64,000 bases of DNA from Coriobacteriaceae bacterium. GTDB lineage: Bacteria > Actinomycetota > Coriobacteriia > Coriobacteriales > Coriobacteriaceae. The stretch is taken from contig CABIZD010000002.1 in NCBI GenBank assembly GCA_902363125.1, positions 206,851 through 270,850 on the forward strand. The letters run 5' to 3'. Position 1 is the first letter of the stretch. Every line of letters begins with the position of its first letter. The notes under the pieces are model-generated. The model was not told where the DNA came from and did no database searches. It was given only the letters and a program-made list of their open reading frames with translations. Of this stretch, positions 1-9,473 are shown one piece after another. Position numbers and translations under genes: made by a program.

Positions 1-1598
1 ATAACGATAACCGTCTTACCTGTAAGCAGACGGGAGAGTGCCTGCTGCACCACGGTCTCGTTCTCCACATCCAAACTCGCCGTCGCCTCGTCCAACAGCA
101 CGATAGGCGCGTCTTTGAGCAGCGCGCGAGCGATGGAAATGCGCTGGCGCTCTCCGCCGGACAGCTTGGAGCCGTTCTCGCCAATCATGGTGTCATAGCC
201 CTGCGGCATGCGGCTCACAAACTCGTCGCAGTTGGCGGCACGCGCGGCAGCAAGCACTTCCTCATCGGTGGCATCGCGACGACCAAGACGGATGTTTCCC
301 ATCACCGTGTCGTCAAAGAGCAGCACGTCTTGGAACACAATGGCGTAGTCGCGCAGCAGCACCTCGGGGTCCACGCTCGCAACATCCACGCCACCCACGG
401 TGACCGTGCCTTCGGTGGCGTCCCAAAAGCGCGCAGCCAGGCGGCTCACCGTAGACTTACCGGAACCCGAAGGACCGACCAGCGCCGTAACTTCGCCTTC
501 CTTGGCGGTAAAACTCACATCGATAAGGACCTTGTCGCCGGCGCGGCCGTCCTCGCCCGCACCATAGCCAAATGCCACGTGATCGAACACCACATCGTGG
601 CCTACGGGCTCAAACTGCTCGCTGCCCCGCGCCACGGGCTCTTCCATGATGGAACGCATGCGCTTGGCCGACGACTCGGCGGCAAACAGCTCGGACATCA
701 GCATCAGCGCCTGATCAAAGGGCGCATAGATGCGGCTCACCATAAGCAGGAAGGCAAACATCATCAAAAAGTCGACCTGGCCGGAGGCGACCATCGCAGC
801 GCCCGTGACCAACGTGGTGGCAATCCCCAGGCGCAGGATGGCAAAGGCGGAGTTGACCAAAAGCCCGTTGGCGAGCTCGCCTTTGGTGGTCTCGCGCTCC
901 TCGGCATCGATCACGGCGTTGAGTCCCTCAAGATAATGGGCCTCCTGGTTGGTGGCGCGGATCTCGCGCACACAGTCGAGCGTCTCCTGGATCGCCTCGG
1001 TGACCTTGACCTTCTCGGCGCGCACGCGGTCGAACACCGGGGTCATGGGGCCGCGTGTCAGATACAGCACGGCAAAGGCCACGGGAACGCTCCAAAACGC
1101 CGCGATCGCCAGCTGCCAGCAAAAGAACAGGGACGCCACGAACACAATGGCGCTTGCGATGATGGCACCCCAAAGCTCTCCGAGCACGTGGCTGTAGGCG
1201 TGCTCCATGGCCTGGACGTCACCCATGATGGTCTCGGTTAAATCGGCCAGATCACGACGACCAAAAAACGACAGCGGCAGTTTGCGCAAGCGCTCGGCAA
1301 TCTCCATACGCTGCTTGCCGCACTCCTCGTAAAAGATGCAGTAGGTGTAGTAATACTGCTGCCAGTTAGAGGCAAAGAGCAACACGAAAAAGACCAGGAG
1401 GCCACCCACGATCGGCAGGGTATCCGGCAGGTCGGCGCCGGTGGCGAGATGTTCTACAAAACCGGCCATGACCAGGAATAAAAAGCCCATGCCGGCCATG
1501 GTAATGAGATTGGTGAGCGTGGTCCAGAAAATGCCGCGTTTTACGCCGGCGACGCCTTTATCGGATAGGAAATACTTCTTTTGGAATGAGGCGAACAT
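1..1598 (-). CDS. ABC exporter, fused permease-ATPase, second subunit (partial at window edge)
   Basis: This is a half-transporter with an N-terminal six-helix membrane domain (about the first 320 residues) and a C-terminal nucleotide-binding domain. Visible motifs are Walker A GPSGSGKST, signature LSGGERQR and Walker B/Glu IVLLDEATASLD; the H-loop lies just past the edge, so only the last few dozen codons are missing. The start codon ATG directly abuts the stop codon of the preceding ABC gene (1599-3425), which implies translational coupling and a heterodimer. A paired exporter divergent from an AraC regulator resembles YbtPQ/siderophore-type or multidrug systems. The substrate cannot be told from sequence. 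Confidence 0.93.
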   Translation of the reverse strand, partial: MFASFQKKYFLSDKGVAGVKRGIFWTTLTNLITMAGMGFLFLVMAGFVEHLATGADLPDTLPIVGGLLVFFVLLFASNWQQYYYTYCIFYEECGKQRMEIAERLRKLPLSFFGRRDLADLTETIMGDVQAMEHAYSHVLGELWGAIIASAIVFVASLFFCWQLAIAAFWSVPVAFAVLYLTRGPMTPVFDRVRAEKVKVTEAIQETLDCVREIRATNQEAHYLEGLNAVIDAEERETTKGELANGLLVNSAFAILRLGIATTLVTGAAMVASGQVDFLMMFAFLLMVSRIYAPFDQALMLMSELFAAESSAKRMRSIMEEPVARGSEQFEPVGHDVVFDHVAFGYGAGEDGRAGDKVLIDVSFTAKEGEVTALVGPSGSGKSTVSRLAARFWDATEGTVTVGGVDVASVDPEVLLRDYAIVFQDVLLFDDTVMGNIRLGRRDATDEEVLAAARAANCDEFVSRMPQGYDTMIGENGSKLSGGERQRISIARALLKDAPIVLLDEATASLDVENETVVQQALSRLLTGKTVIV

Positions 1599-3425
1599 TT
1601 AGGCCTCGCCTCCCTTCGTGACGGCGGCATCCGCGGTCGCTGCAGTGATTTTCCAGCTCGCGGCCTGTTCGTATTCGGCCCACATCTTGGCATACAGGCC
1701 CTCTTGGGACAGCAGCTCGGCATGGGTGCCAGCCTCCTGCACGCTGCCCTGGTTGAGCACCACGATTTGGTCTGCGCCCACTACAGTCGAGAGTCGGTGC
1801 GCAATCATAATGACCGTGCGACCCGCCGCCAGCTTGCTAAAGGCGTGCTGGATGAGCGCCTCGTTCTCGGGGTCGGCAAACGCCGTCGCCTCATCGAGCA
1901 CCACGATAGGCGCGTCTTTAAGGATCGCGCGGGCGAGTGCCACGCGCTGGACCTCGCCGCCCGAAAGATATGCCCCGCCGGCACCGAGCATGGTATTGAT
2001 GCCCTGCGGGAGCTTGGCCACAATGTCGTCGCACTGAGCTGCGGAGAGGGCCGCACGCACTTCGCCGTCAGTGGCCGTAGGCTTGGAGGCGCGCACGTTA
2101 TCGGCAAGTGTTTGCCGGAACAGCTGGTTGGTCTGGAACACGAAGGCGACCTGGTCCATAAGCTCGTGCGGATCCATATCGCGAACGTCCACACCGCCTA
2201 CGAGCACTCGACCCGAGGAAACATCCCAAAAACGCGGGATCAGGCTTGCGCAGGTTGACTTACCGCCACCCGAGGGACCCACCAGGGCGAGGGTGCTACC
2301 AGCGGAAACGCTGAAACTTACATGGCTAACGGCAGGTGCTTCGGCACCCTCGTACGTAAAGCTCACGTCCTCAAATCGCACGTCGCCGCCGGCAGGGTGC
2401 TTGGGTTGGGCGGGCACGGAGAGCTGCTTGGAATCCATGACGCTTCGAATACGAGCCAGCGAATCGGCACTCATCTGAGAGGCCTCGCCCACAAACATGA
2501 GCTTGGTCATGGCCGTCGGCACCACGGCCGAAAATATCGCGTAAAACGTGAAGTTGGCCATAAAATGCGCGAAGTCCGTCTCGCCCGGCGCCAACAGTAA
2601 CGCCACGGGCAACAGGAATGCCACAAGACCATTGAGCGCGGTAAGGTTGAGTACCTGCGGACCTCGGCAGAACGTGCCCGCATAGCTTTGTGCCATGTCG
2701 GCGTATTCGGCGATCGCATCGTGGAAGGCCTTGAAGGAGTAGACCGTCTGCTGAAACACCTTGACCACGGGGATGCCGCGTACGTATTCGGTGCCGGTCT
2801 TGTTCATCTTGACCAGCGCTCCCATGTAGGCCTTCATGAACTCGGCGCCTTTGCCGCCCATCATGGTGGCCATGGCGCCAAGCGAAACGACGACCGAGAT
2901 AAGGCATGCCACCCCCAAACGCCAATCGAGAGCGAAAAGCAGCACGAGCAAGCCCACGACCATGGCGGTGGCGCCGGCGATATCGGGCAGCATGTGCGCA
3001 AGCAGGGTCTCGGTGGAGGCGGCGCACCCGTCTACAATGCGGCGCAGCTCACCGGTGGCGTGCGTGTCAAAGTAGCCAAGCGGCAGCTTAAGCAGGTGCT
3101 CGCTCGTAGTCTTGCGGATATTGGACGCGCAACGAAACGCAGACAGGTGCGTGCACATGAGCCCCACGAAATAAACTACGATGCTTGCCAGGGCAAAACC
3201 AACGGCCCACCAGCCATACATCGCGATATCGGTGGCTTCGCTCCAGTTAGGCGCCACAGCGATCAGGTCTCGCGCGACAAACCAGATGCACACGTACGGG
3301 CCAAAGCTCAGCAGCTGCGAGAGTGCCGAGAGAGCCATGCCCAAATACGTTAGAAATTTACGGTCGCCGGCATATGCAAGCAGCTCGCCGATACCGCCGC
3401 CTTCCCTTTTTGATCCCTTTGCCAT
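1599..3425 (-). CDS. ABC exporter, fused permease-ATPase, first subunit
   Basis: A 608-residue half-transporter: hydrophobic membrane domain over about residues 25-310, then an ATPase domain with Walker A GPSGGGKST, signature LSGGEVQR, Walker B/Glu IVVLDEATAFAD and an AHRL H-loop. I chose the ATG at 3425 because AGAAAGGA lies just upstream; a longer reading to 3488 has no such site. It is the first gene of a two-gene unit with the partial ABC gene at 1-1598, and it runs divergently from the AraC-type gene at 3540. Both ATP sites look intact. The pair is probably a heterodimeric exporter of a small amphipathic compound or metal chelate; this is inferred from family and context only. Confidence 0.93.
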   Translation of the reverse strand: MAKGSKREGGGIGELLAYAGDRKFLTYLGMALSALSQLLSFGPYVCIWFVARDLIAVAPNWSEATDIAMYGWWAVGFALASIVVYFVGLMCTHLSAFRCASNIRKTTSEHLLKLPLGYFDTHATGELRRIVDGCAASTETLLAHMLPDIAGATAMVVGLLVLLFALDWRLGVACLISVVVSLGAMATMMGGKGAEFMKAYMGALVKMNKTGTEYVRGIPVVKVFQQTVYSFKAFHDAIAEYADMAQSYAGTFCRGPQVLNLTALNGLVAFLLPVALLLAPGETDFAHFMANFTFYAIFSAVVPTAMTKLMFVGEASQMSADSLARIRSVMDSKQLSVPAQPKHPAGGDVRFEDVSFTYEGAEAPAVSHVSFSVSAGSTLALVGPSGGGKSTCASLIPRFWDVSSGRVLVGGVDVRDMDPHELMDQVAFVFQTNQLFRQTLADNVRASKPTATDGEVRAALSAAQCDDIVAKLPQGINTMLGAGGAYLSGGEVQRVALARAILKDAPIVVLDEATAFADPENEALIQHAFSKLAAGRTVIMIAHRLSTVVGADQIVVLNQGSVQEAGTHAELLSQEGLYAKMWAEYEQAASWKITAATADAAVTKGGEA

Positions 3426-3539
3426 GAGATTCCTTTCTAACGGCTTGAGAGTTAACCGTAATGAACTTATCATTGATGTGTTAGCCATGGCTCACAATCA
3501 AGCCAGGCGTGGACGTTTCTGCAAAGGAAAGGGACGCTT

Positions 3540-4544
3540 TTGCAAATACGGCGGACAGCGACCGACATAACCGAACTCTACGCACCGCAATTTGAGCAGT
3601 TTGGCCTGGAGCTTACCGGCAAGGGTGCCGTCTTTACCGGCGAGGTAGCAAACGGCCGGGCGCACGGACGCGCATGGATCATGCCCCTCTCCCCCACCTG
3701 CATCGTCATGGAGCATTTCATCACCCCGACGCACGATATGTACCTGGCCGAATACACACCCGAGCCATACGCCTGCGTGAGCGAGGTCAGCGCGCCCACA
3801 CTTACATGCATGCCCGAGGCTGGCATAACGCCCGCGAACCTTAAACCATTGCATGGACCGTGGCCAAACAATGCCGTTTGCAGCTTTATCCAAGATAGCT
3901 GTGGTGAGGAATTAAGCCCGCTGTTTGCGGGGGAGCTCTATCACTCGCGCTCGGTGCTCTTTTTGCCTGGATATTTTGACGAACTGGAGCACCGCTATCC
4001 CACCGAGTTCGCGGGAATCTTTGAGGCGTTTGCCGAGCCATGGCACGAGGAAGCGACGTCTGCCATCTGCCATACGCTGCGCCGGATTAACGAGGAACGC
4101 GCCCGCACCGTAGGCGGACACGTCTATATGCAGGGCATCGTGGAGACCATGGTCGCGGAGCTCGCCTGTTCGCGCGCGGCCCACAAGCAGGCGCGGCAGG
4201 CGGCAGACACACGCGTCAGCATAACCATTGCCGAAGAAGCAACGGCAATGATTGAGCGCGCGCTCGACAAAGGCAGACGTGTGGGTATCAACGAGGTGGC
4301 CGAGAGGCTCTACACAAGCCGCTCCAAACTATGCGCCACCTTTAAGGCCCAAACAGGCGAGTCCCTGGGCGCCTACATTCGCAGACGCCGCATGGAGCGA
4401 GCACAGGACCTTTTGGCCGATAGCTCGCTCACGATAGCACAGGTGGCTGAGCGCCTAGGCTACCCTCAGCAGGCCGCCTTCACCCAAGCCTTCAAACAAT
4501 ACACCGGCACCACCCCCACCGCTTGGCGTTCCCAACATATATAA
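3540..4544 (+). CDS. AraC/XylS-family transcriptional regulator
   Basis: The 334-residue protein ends in a typical AraC double helix-turn-helix: GINEVAERLYTSRSKLCATF, then the second helix pair with LTIAQVAERLGYPQQAAFTQAFK and the closing TGTTPTAWR. The N-terminal ~220 residues match no ligand domain I can name. The likely start is a TTG preceded by GGAAAGGG at 6-7 bases; it keeps the whole N-terminal domain. It is divergent from the two-gene ABC exporter and shares the 114-bp gap with it, so it probably controls that exporter in response to a substrate. A strong hairpin follows the stop codon. Confidence 0.9.
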   Translation: MQIRRTATDITELYAPQFEQFGLELTGKGAVFTGEVANGRAHGRAWIMPLSPTCIVMEHFITPTHDMYLAEYTPEPYACVSEVSAPTLTCMPEAGITPANLKPLHGPWPNNAVCSFIQDSCGEELSPLFAGELYHSRSVLFLPGYFDELEHRYPTEFAGIFEAFAEPWHEEATSAICHTLRRINEERARTVGGHVYMQGIVETMVAELACSRAAHKQARQAADTRVSITIAEEATAMIERALDKGRRVGINEVAERLYTSRSKLCATFKAQTGESLGAYIRRRRMERAQDLLADSSLTIAQVAERLGYPQQAAFTQAFKQYTGTTPTAWRSQHI

Positions 4545-4545
4545 A

Positions 4546-4574
4546 GAATGAGGGCGCCATCGGCGCCCTCATTC
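4546..4574 (+). terminator. Hairpin terminator after the AraC gene
   Basis: A perfect 13-bp stem (GAATGAGGGCGCC with its complement) and a 3-nt loop begins 2 bases after the TAA stop. There is no clean U-tract, so it may stop transcription from both sides or act as an RNA end. Confidence 0.7.
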
Positions 4575-4622
4575 ACTCTATTCAATTCAGCCCCGCCTGA
4601 CCCGAACGGCCAAGTCGTCACA

Positions 4623-4763
4623 GAACCCGGGAGCCCCGGCAGGGCGGGCGCTTGCTCAAAATGAGTTCCGCACGCAAAGAAGGCCACTTAATGTGGCCTT
4701 CGTCTTGCGCAGGACTGTTCGAAATTTTGAGGAAGCACCCGCCCTGCCGGGGCTCCCGGGTTC
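4623..4763. repeat. 141-bp intergenic element with 26-bp perfect terminal inverted repeats
   Basis: The arms are 4623-4648 and 4738-4763, perfectly complementary over 26 bp and extendable to 31 bp with one mismatch. Between them lies a second hairpin (about 4679-4701, GAAGGCCAC / GTGGCCTTC). The left part of the element ends 5 bp from the gatB stop codon at 4768. The inner hairpin could terminate gatB, while the outer arms look like the ends of a miniature inverted-repeat element. No coding capacity is seen. Confidence 0.65.
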
Positions 4764-4767
4764 CCGT

Positions 4768-6444
4768 TTACGAGAGCGACGTTCTCAGCAACTCGTTGAA
4801 GAGCTTCGGGTTGCCCTTGCCGCGGCTTGCCTTCATGCACTGGCCCACCAAAAAGCCGATGACCTTCTGGTTGCCGTCACGATACTGCTGCGCCTGATCG
4901 GCACAGTTTGCCAGCACCTCGTCCACGATCGGCTGCAGCGCGCCGGCATCGCTCACCTGACGCATACCGCGCTCGTCGACGATCTTGTTGGGGTCGTCGC
5001 CGGTCTGGGCCATGGCCTCAAAGACCTCGTGCGCCTGGTTGGAGCTGATGGCGTCGGTCGCGAGCAGCTTGGCAAGGGCTGCCACCTGAGCCGGCACAAT
5101 GCCGGACTCGGCCAGCGACACGCCCGCGCCCTTAAGGTAGGCGATCATCTCGTTGACCAGCAGGTTTGCGACCGTCTGGGCCTCCTTGCCGGCCATACCG
5201 GCAGCAGCGGCCTCAAAGAAGTCGGCAAACTCCGGGTCGCCGGCGATCTGCTCGGCATCGGCCGCCTTAATGCCAAAATCGGCCTCAAAACGGGCGCGCT
5301 TGGCATCGGGCAGCTCGGGAATCTCGCCACGGCAGCGGTCGATGAACTCGTCGTCCAGATCGAACGGCGCCAGGTCGGGGTCGGGGAACAGACGATAGTC
5401 GTCGGCCGTCTCCTTGACGCGCATAACCACGGTGCGCTTACGGCTGGGCTCCCAATGGCGGGTCTCCTGATAGATGATTCCGCCCTCCTCGAGCACCTCG
5501 GCCTGACGGCAAATCTCGTAGGCAAGGCCGTCGTGCAGGCTCTTAAACGAGTTGAGGTTCTTGAGCTCGGTCTTGGTGCCCAGCTTGGTCTCGCCGCGGC
5601 GGCGCAGCGACACGTTGCCGTCGCAGCGCATGGAACCCTTCTCCATGGAGCAGTCCGAAATGCCCAGCGTCACAAAGATGCGACGGAGCTTCTCCATAAA
5701 CAGGCGCGCTTCCTCGGGCGTACGCAGATCGGGCTCAGTCACGAGCTCAATCAAAGGTGTGCCGCAGCGGTTGTAGTCGACGAGCGACTCGGCCGCGGCG
5801 GTAATGCGGCCCTCCGCACCGCCCACGTGCACCATCTTGGCAGCGTCCTCCTCCATATGGATGCGCAGGATGCGGATGGGCACCGTGTAGGAACCGTCCT
5901 CGCGACGCTCGGGCATCTGCAGGTTGGACGCGTCGTAGCTGGCCAGGTGGCCGGCGCGCTGGTTGCCCTCGCGCATGGTCGACGTCATGGACGTGGACAG
6001 GCCCTCGGCGTTGGTCGAGGCGCTCGCCAGGCTCTGAGCCTCGGCCTCGCCAAACGCGCAATCGGGGCGCTCGGCGGCACCGCGACCGGTCACATCAAGA
6101 TCCAGGTGGCCGTACATGGCAAAAGCGACCGGACCCTGCGTAGTCTGGAAGTTCTTGGCCATATCGGGATAGAAGTAGTGCTTGCGGTAGAACATCGAGT
6201 GACGCTGGATCTCGCAGTTGGTGGCGAGACCGGCCTTGACGATACTCTCGATGGCGCGCTTGTTGGGCACCGGCAGGGCGCCGGGCAGGCCCAGGCACAC
6301 CGGGCACACGTTGGCGTTGGGCTCGTCATCGTGGCTGAGCTTGCAGTTGCAGAACATCTTGGTATCGAGTGCGGTGAGCTCGGTATGGACCTCCAGGCCG
6401 ATCACGGCCTCCCAATCCTGCAGGACCTCGGAAAGCTCCTTCAT
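4768..6444 (-). CDS. gatB: Asp/Glu-tRNA amidotransferase subunit B
   Basis: GatB binds misacylated Glu-tRNA(Gln) (and Asp-tRNA(Asn)), phosphorylates the acyl group and accepts ammonia channelled from GatA. The N-terminus has the family signature WEAVIGLEVHTEL, and the zinc-type cysteines in KMFCNCKLS and NVCPVCLGLPG. The middle carries YRKHYFYPDMAKNFQ, and the C-terminal GatB/YqeY tail domain ends in KGNPKLFNELL. At 558 residues it is longer than the usual ~480. Its ATG overlaps the gatA stop by one base (TAATG), so it is last in gatC-gatA-gatB and coupled to gatA. Confidence 0.97.
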   Translation of the reverse strand: MKELSEVLQDWEAVIGLEVHTELTALDTKMFCNCKLSHDDEPNANVCPVCLGLPGALPVPNKRAIESIVKAGLATNCEIQRHSMFYRKHYFYPDMAKNFQTTQGPVAFAMYGHLDLDVTGRGAAERPDCAFGEAEAQSLASASTNAEGLSTSMTSTMREGNQRAGHLASYDASNLQMPERREDGSYTVPIRILRIHMEEDAAKMVHVGGAEGRITAAAESLVDYNRCGTPLIELVTEPDLRTPEEARLFMEKLRRIFVTLGISDCSMEKGSMRCDGNVSLRRRGETKLGTKTELKNLNSFKSLHDGLAYEICRQAEVLEEGGIIYQETRHWEPSRKRTVVMRVKETADDYRLFPDPDLAPFDLDDEFIDRCRGEIPELPDAKRARFEADFGIKAADAEQIAGDPEFADFFEAAAAGMAGKEAQTVANLLVNEMIAYLKGAGVSLAESGIVPAQVAALAKLLATDAISSNQAHEVFEAMAQTGDDPNKIVDERGMRQVSDAGALQPIVDEVLANCADQAQQYRDGNQKVIGFLVGQCMKASRGKGNPKLFNELLRTSLS

Positions 6445-7958
6445 TACAGCTCGCCTCCCTTCCCGGCAAAATCGGGAGCGATGGAAAGCGCGGGCGCACC
6501 CGTGGCAGCATCGGCAAAGCCGCGCTCCAGGGCGCGGGCAAACGTGAGCAGTTGACGGTCCTTAAACGCCGGACCCACCAGCTGGGCAGAAACGGGCAGA
6601 TGAGTATCCTCGCCCAGGCCCAGCGGCACCGAGATACCGCCGTTGCCGCAAATGTTGAGCGAGATGGTGTACAGGTCCGAAAGGTACATCTGCGTGGGGT
6701 CGCTGATCTCGCCAAACTTAAAGGCCGTGCGCGGCGAGGCGGGCATGAGGATGGTGTCCACCTTGGCATACGCGGCGTCGTAGTCCTGCGTGATGAGCGT
6801 GCGGGCCTTTTGCGCGGCGTAGTAGTACTTGTCGTACACGCCCGAGCTCAGCAGGTAGGCGCCGAGCATCTGACGGCGCTTGGCCTCGGCGCCAAAGCCG
6901 TGGGCACGCGACAGCGAGCTCTGGTCGGACAGGTTGGCGCAGCCCTCCTCCTGATAGCCGTAGCGAATGCCGTCGAAGCGAGCCAAGTTGGAGAACGCCT
7001 CGGCCGGGCCGATGACGTAGTAGGCGGCGATGGCGGCGTCCAGGTGCGGCAGGTCGACCTCGACCAGCTCGGCGCCCTGGTTCTGCAGCTCCTGGGCGGC
7101 GCGTTGAACAGCGGCCTTGACCTCGGGCGTCAGGCCCTCGGCCTCCATAAACGCGGGGATGATGCCCACGCGCTTGCCCTCGATGCTGTCGTTGAGGTGC
7201 TCGGTAAAGTCGACGGCGCAATCCTGGCTGGTGCAGTCGTACGGATCGTGGCCAGCGCCGGTGAGCGCGTTCATGGCCAGCGCGACGTCCTCGACCGTGC
7301 GGCCAAAGGGACCCACCTGGTCGAGCGACGAGCCAAAGGCAACCACGCCGTAACGGCTCACGGCGCCATACGTGGGCTTAAAGCCCACCACGCCGCACAG
7401 CGACGCCGGCTGACGGATGGAGCCGCCGGTGTCCGAGCCCAGCGAGAGCGCGACCTCGCCCGCGGCGACGGCTGCAGCGGAGCCGCCCGAGGAGCCGCCG
7501 GGCACGCGCTCGGTATCCCAGGGGTTGTTGGTGCGGTGGAACGCCGAGCTCTCGGTGGAGCTGCCAAAGGCAAACTCATCCATGTTGGCCTTGCCCATGG
7601 GCAGGCAGCCGGCATCGAGCATGCGCTGGACGCAGGTGGCGGTGTAGACGCTCTGGTAGTCCCCGAGCATACGGGAAGCACAGGTGGTGCGCGTGCCCAC
7701 GAGGTTCATGTTGTCCTTAATGGCCAGCGGCACGCCCGCGAGCGGGGGCAGCGGCTTGCCTGCGGCACGGTCGGCATCCACGCGCGCAGCGGCCTCGAGC
7801 GCGAGCTCGGGCGCCACCTGCAGGAATGCCTGGACGCCACCCTCGCGCGCCTCGATGGCGGCAAGGGAGGCCTGGGCCACCTCGGTAGCGGTAAAGTCGC
7901 CGGCGGCAACGCCCGCGGCGATCTGGGCGGCGGTAAGGGAATCGAAGCTCTGCGCCAT
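6444..7958 (-). CDS. gatA: Asp/Glu-tRNA amidotransferase subunit A (amidase)
   Basis: GatA is the glutaminase/amidase subunit that frees ammonia for the transamidation of Glu-tRNA(Gln). The Ser-cisSer-Lys amidase triad is visible: Lys in GVPLAIKDNM, and the serines in the GGSSGGSAA and GSDTGGSIRQPA segments. The length of 504 residues is normal. It overlaps gatB and gatC by one base each, giving a tightly coupled operon. The presence of gatCAB suggests that the cell makes Gln-tRNA, and perhaps Asn-tRNA, indirectly; no glnS or asnS lies in this window. Confidence 0.97.
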   Translation of the reverse strand: MAQSFDSLTAAQIAAGVAAGDFTATEVAQASLAAIEAREGGVQAFLQVAPELALEAAARVDADRAAGKPLPPLAGVPLAIKDNMNLVGTRTTCASRMLGDYQSVYTATCVQRMLDAGCLPMGKANMDEFAFGSSTESSAFHRTNNPWDTERVPGGSSGGSAAAVAAGEVALSLGSDTGGSIRQPASLCGVVGFKPTYGAVSRYGVVAFGSSLDQVGPFGRTVEDVALAMNALTGAGHDPYDCTSQDCAVDFTEHLNDSIEGKRVGIIPAFMEAEGLTPEVKAAVQRAAQELQNQGAELVEVDLPHLDAAIAAYYVIGPAEAFSNLARFDGIRYGYQEEGCANLSDQSSLSRAHGFGAEAKRRQMLGAYLLSSGVYDKYYYAAQKARTLITQDYDAAYAKVDTILMPASPRTAFKFGEISDPTQMYLSDLYTISLNICGNGGISVPLGLGEDTHLPVSAQLVGPAFKDRQLLTFARALERGFADAATGAPALSIAPDFAGKGGEL

Positions 7959-8269
7959 TACTCGCTCTCCCCCTCTCCCAAAATGGACGGCACGCGGAAG
8001 TAGCGGTCGCGCGCGCTGCCGGCGTTTTCGAGCGCGACGTCGAGCGGCAGATCGCGCTCGGGCTCGCGCAGGTCATCGCCCATCACGTTGGACAGGCTTC
8101 CGATGGGATGGAACGTGGGCTCCACGTCGGGCAAGTCATATTGCAAGACGGGCTCGAGCATCTGGACGGCGTCGTTCATGTAGGACGTCATCTGGGTGAG
8201 CTCGTCATCGGTCAGTGCGATCTTTGCGTACTCGGCGATGCCGCGCACGTCTTTCTCGCTGAGTGCCAT
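7958..8269 (-). CDS. gatC: Asp/Glu-tRNA amidotransferase subunit C
   Basis: A 103-residue GatC starting MALSEKDVRGIAEYAKI, with the typical helix-rich N-terminus and the closing YFRVPSIL segment that wraps between GatA and GatB. I chose the ATG at 8269 because GGAAGGGAGCG lies just upstream; a start six codons earlier lacks this. It is first in the gat operon, and its stop codon overlaps the gatA start by one base. Confidence 0.95.
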   Translation of the reverse strand: MALSEKDVRGIAEYAKIALTDDELTQMTSYMNDAVQMLEPVLQYDLPDVEPTFHPIGSLSNVMGDDLREPERDLPLDVALENAGSARDRYFRVPSILGEGESE

Positions 8270-8304
8270 AGGCGCTCCCTTCCGCATAACAGATAAACCG
8301 CTCT

Positions 8305-8310
8305 AGTATA
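8305..8310 (-). promoter_or_regulatory. Possible -10 box for the gat operon
   Basis: TATACT reads on the minus strand 36 bases upstream of the gatC start, in the gap behind the sortase gene. The -35 region 17 bases further up (CTGCTC) is a poor match, so this is a weak call. Confidence 0.35.
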
Positions 8311-8412
8311 CAAGGCAACGCCGCTTGGAGCAGGCGCTTTACCCAAATGCAGCGAAAACGTAACGAGGGCGGCGGTTTGGCAGGCCGCAGGCTGGCGGTT
8401 CTGAAGAATGTC

Positions 8413-9351
8413 TTATGCCGAGGCCTTGGCCTTGCGGCGCTTGCGGACCGCATGGATCACGATGTCCAGCAGCAACAGCACAATGGCTACGACCACGATG
8501 AGCACGGCAAACTCGCGCTTGCCCCAGTGGCGGCCGGCCAGCGACTTTTGCTTGTCGACGTCCTTCTTGTTGTACTTGGTGCGCACGCAATGCACCAGCA
8601 GGCGATGGTCGTTCACGCCGTAGGGCGTGCAGGTGACGAGCGTCACCTTGTCGGCGCCGGGCTCGATGGTTAGCGACTCCATCTCCTCGGGCAGCACCAC
8701 CTCGGAATCCACCATCTTGTAGGCGAGCGTCTTGTTCATGGTGTGCAGCAGCACCAGGTCGCCGGGCTCCAGCGAATGGATGTCGTCGAACATGCTCAGG
8801 TTGCGCATGCCCGAGTGCGCGGTGAGCACGCAATGCGTCGAGGTGCCGCCCACCGGCAGGCTCGTGCCCTCCAGGTGGCCGACGCCCGCCATAAGGACTT
8901 CTTCACTCGTGCCGTGGTAGATGGGCATGCTCACGTCGATGGAAGGGATTTCGACCCAGCTCATCATGGGGTCGCGGTCAAAGATGAGCTGCTGGGCGTA
9001 GGGCTCGATCTGGTCGGCGGGAAGCTCGGTGGCCTCGCCCGCCAGCTGCTCGTTAAAGGAGCGCGCCTGGAGCAGGATGCGCTCGCGCTCCTCTTCCGAG
9101 AGCGCGTCCACGGTGCTGGACACGGTGCTGATCTGGTTGAACACGCCCGAGGCCTCGAGCCGGTCCAAGATCCACGGCCAGGTCATAAGCCCCACGCCGA
9201 TAAGGATGATAACGATGGTGATGAGCCGATCGGCCCAGCGCGGCAGCCGCTTGCGACGGCGCTTGGGCTTTGGTTGAGGTTTGGGCTGAGGGCTTGAGCC
9301 ACCGTTGGCCGCGGCGTTATTGCTCTTCATATGTTTGGCGCCCTGCACCAT
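8413..9351 (-). CDS. Class C (pilus-type) sortase
   Basis: A 312-residue membrane sortase with one N-terminal (about 42-62) and one C-terminal (about 282-300) hydrophobic helix, the class C layout. Catalytic residues are His179 (LTAHSG), Cys241 (VTCTPYG) and Arg250 (NDHRLLV). The family hallmark IPSIDVSMPIYHGT is present. The flexible lid that usually reads DPF/DPW/DPY appears to be EPY (116-118). Class C sortases link pilins through a Lys in one subunit and the LPxTG Thr of the next. It lies downstream of three LPxTG-type genes on the same strand, so it is the likely pilus polymerase. The ATG at 9351 follows AAAGGAGTG. Confidence 0.93.
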   Translation of the reverse strand: MVQGAKHMKSNNAAANGGSSPQPKPQPKPKRRRKRLPRWADRLITIVIILIGVGLMTWPWILDRLEASGVFNQISTVSSTVDALSEEERERILLQARSFNEQLAGEATELPADQIEPYAQQLIFDRDPMMSWVEIPSIDVSMPIYHGTSEEVLMAGVGHLEGTSLPVGGTSTHCVLTAHSGMRNLSMFDDIHSLEPGDLVLLHTMNKTLAYKMVDSEVVLPEEMESLTIEPGADKVTLVTCTPYGVNDHRLLVHCVRTKYNKKDVDKQKSLAGRHWGKREFAVLIVVVAIVLLLLDIVIHAVRKRRKAKASA

Positions 9352-9473
9352 CGCCGGTCACTCCTTTACAGCTCAGGTTGTCTAAACAAATAATAGCCGA
9401 TTAGCGAGCTCATGCGCCGGACAACGCAGCTAGGACCGAAGCACCGCCGACGATTCGAATTCTTGGAGACCTT

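Noticed and set aside
4693..6555. Long plus-strand open frame (about 620 codons) over gatB
   Set aside because: It is antisense to gatB, lacks family motifs and has the His/Gly/Val-rich composition typical of a shadow frame in GC-rich DNA.
6552..8003. Plus-strand open frame of about 480 codons over gatA
   Set aside because: Antisense to a clear gatA with intact amidase motifs; no ribosome site and no recognisable domain.
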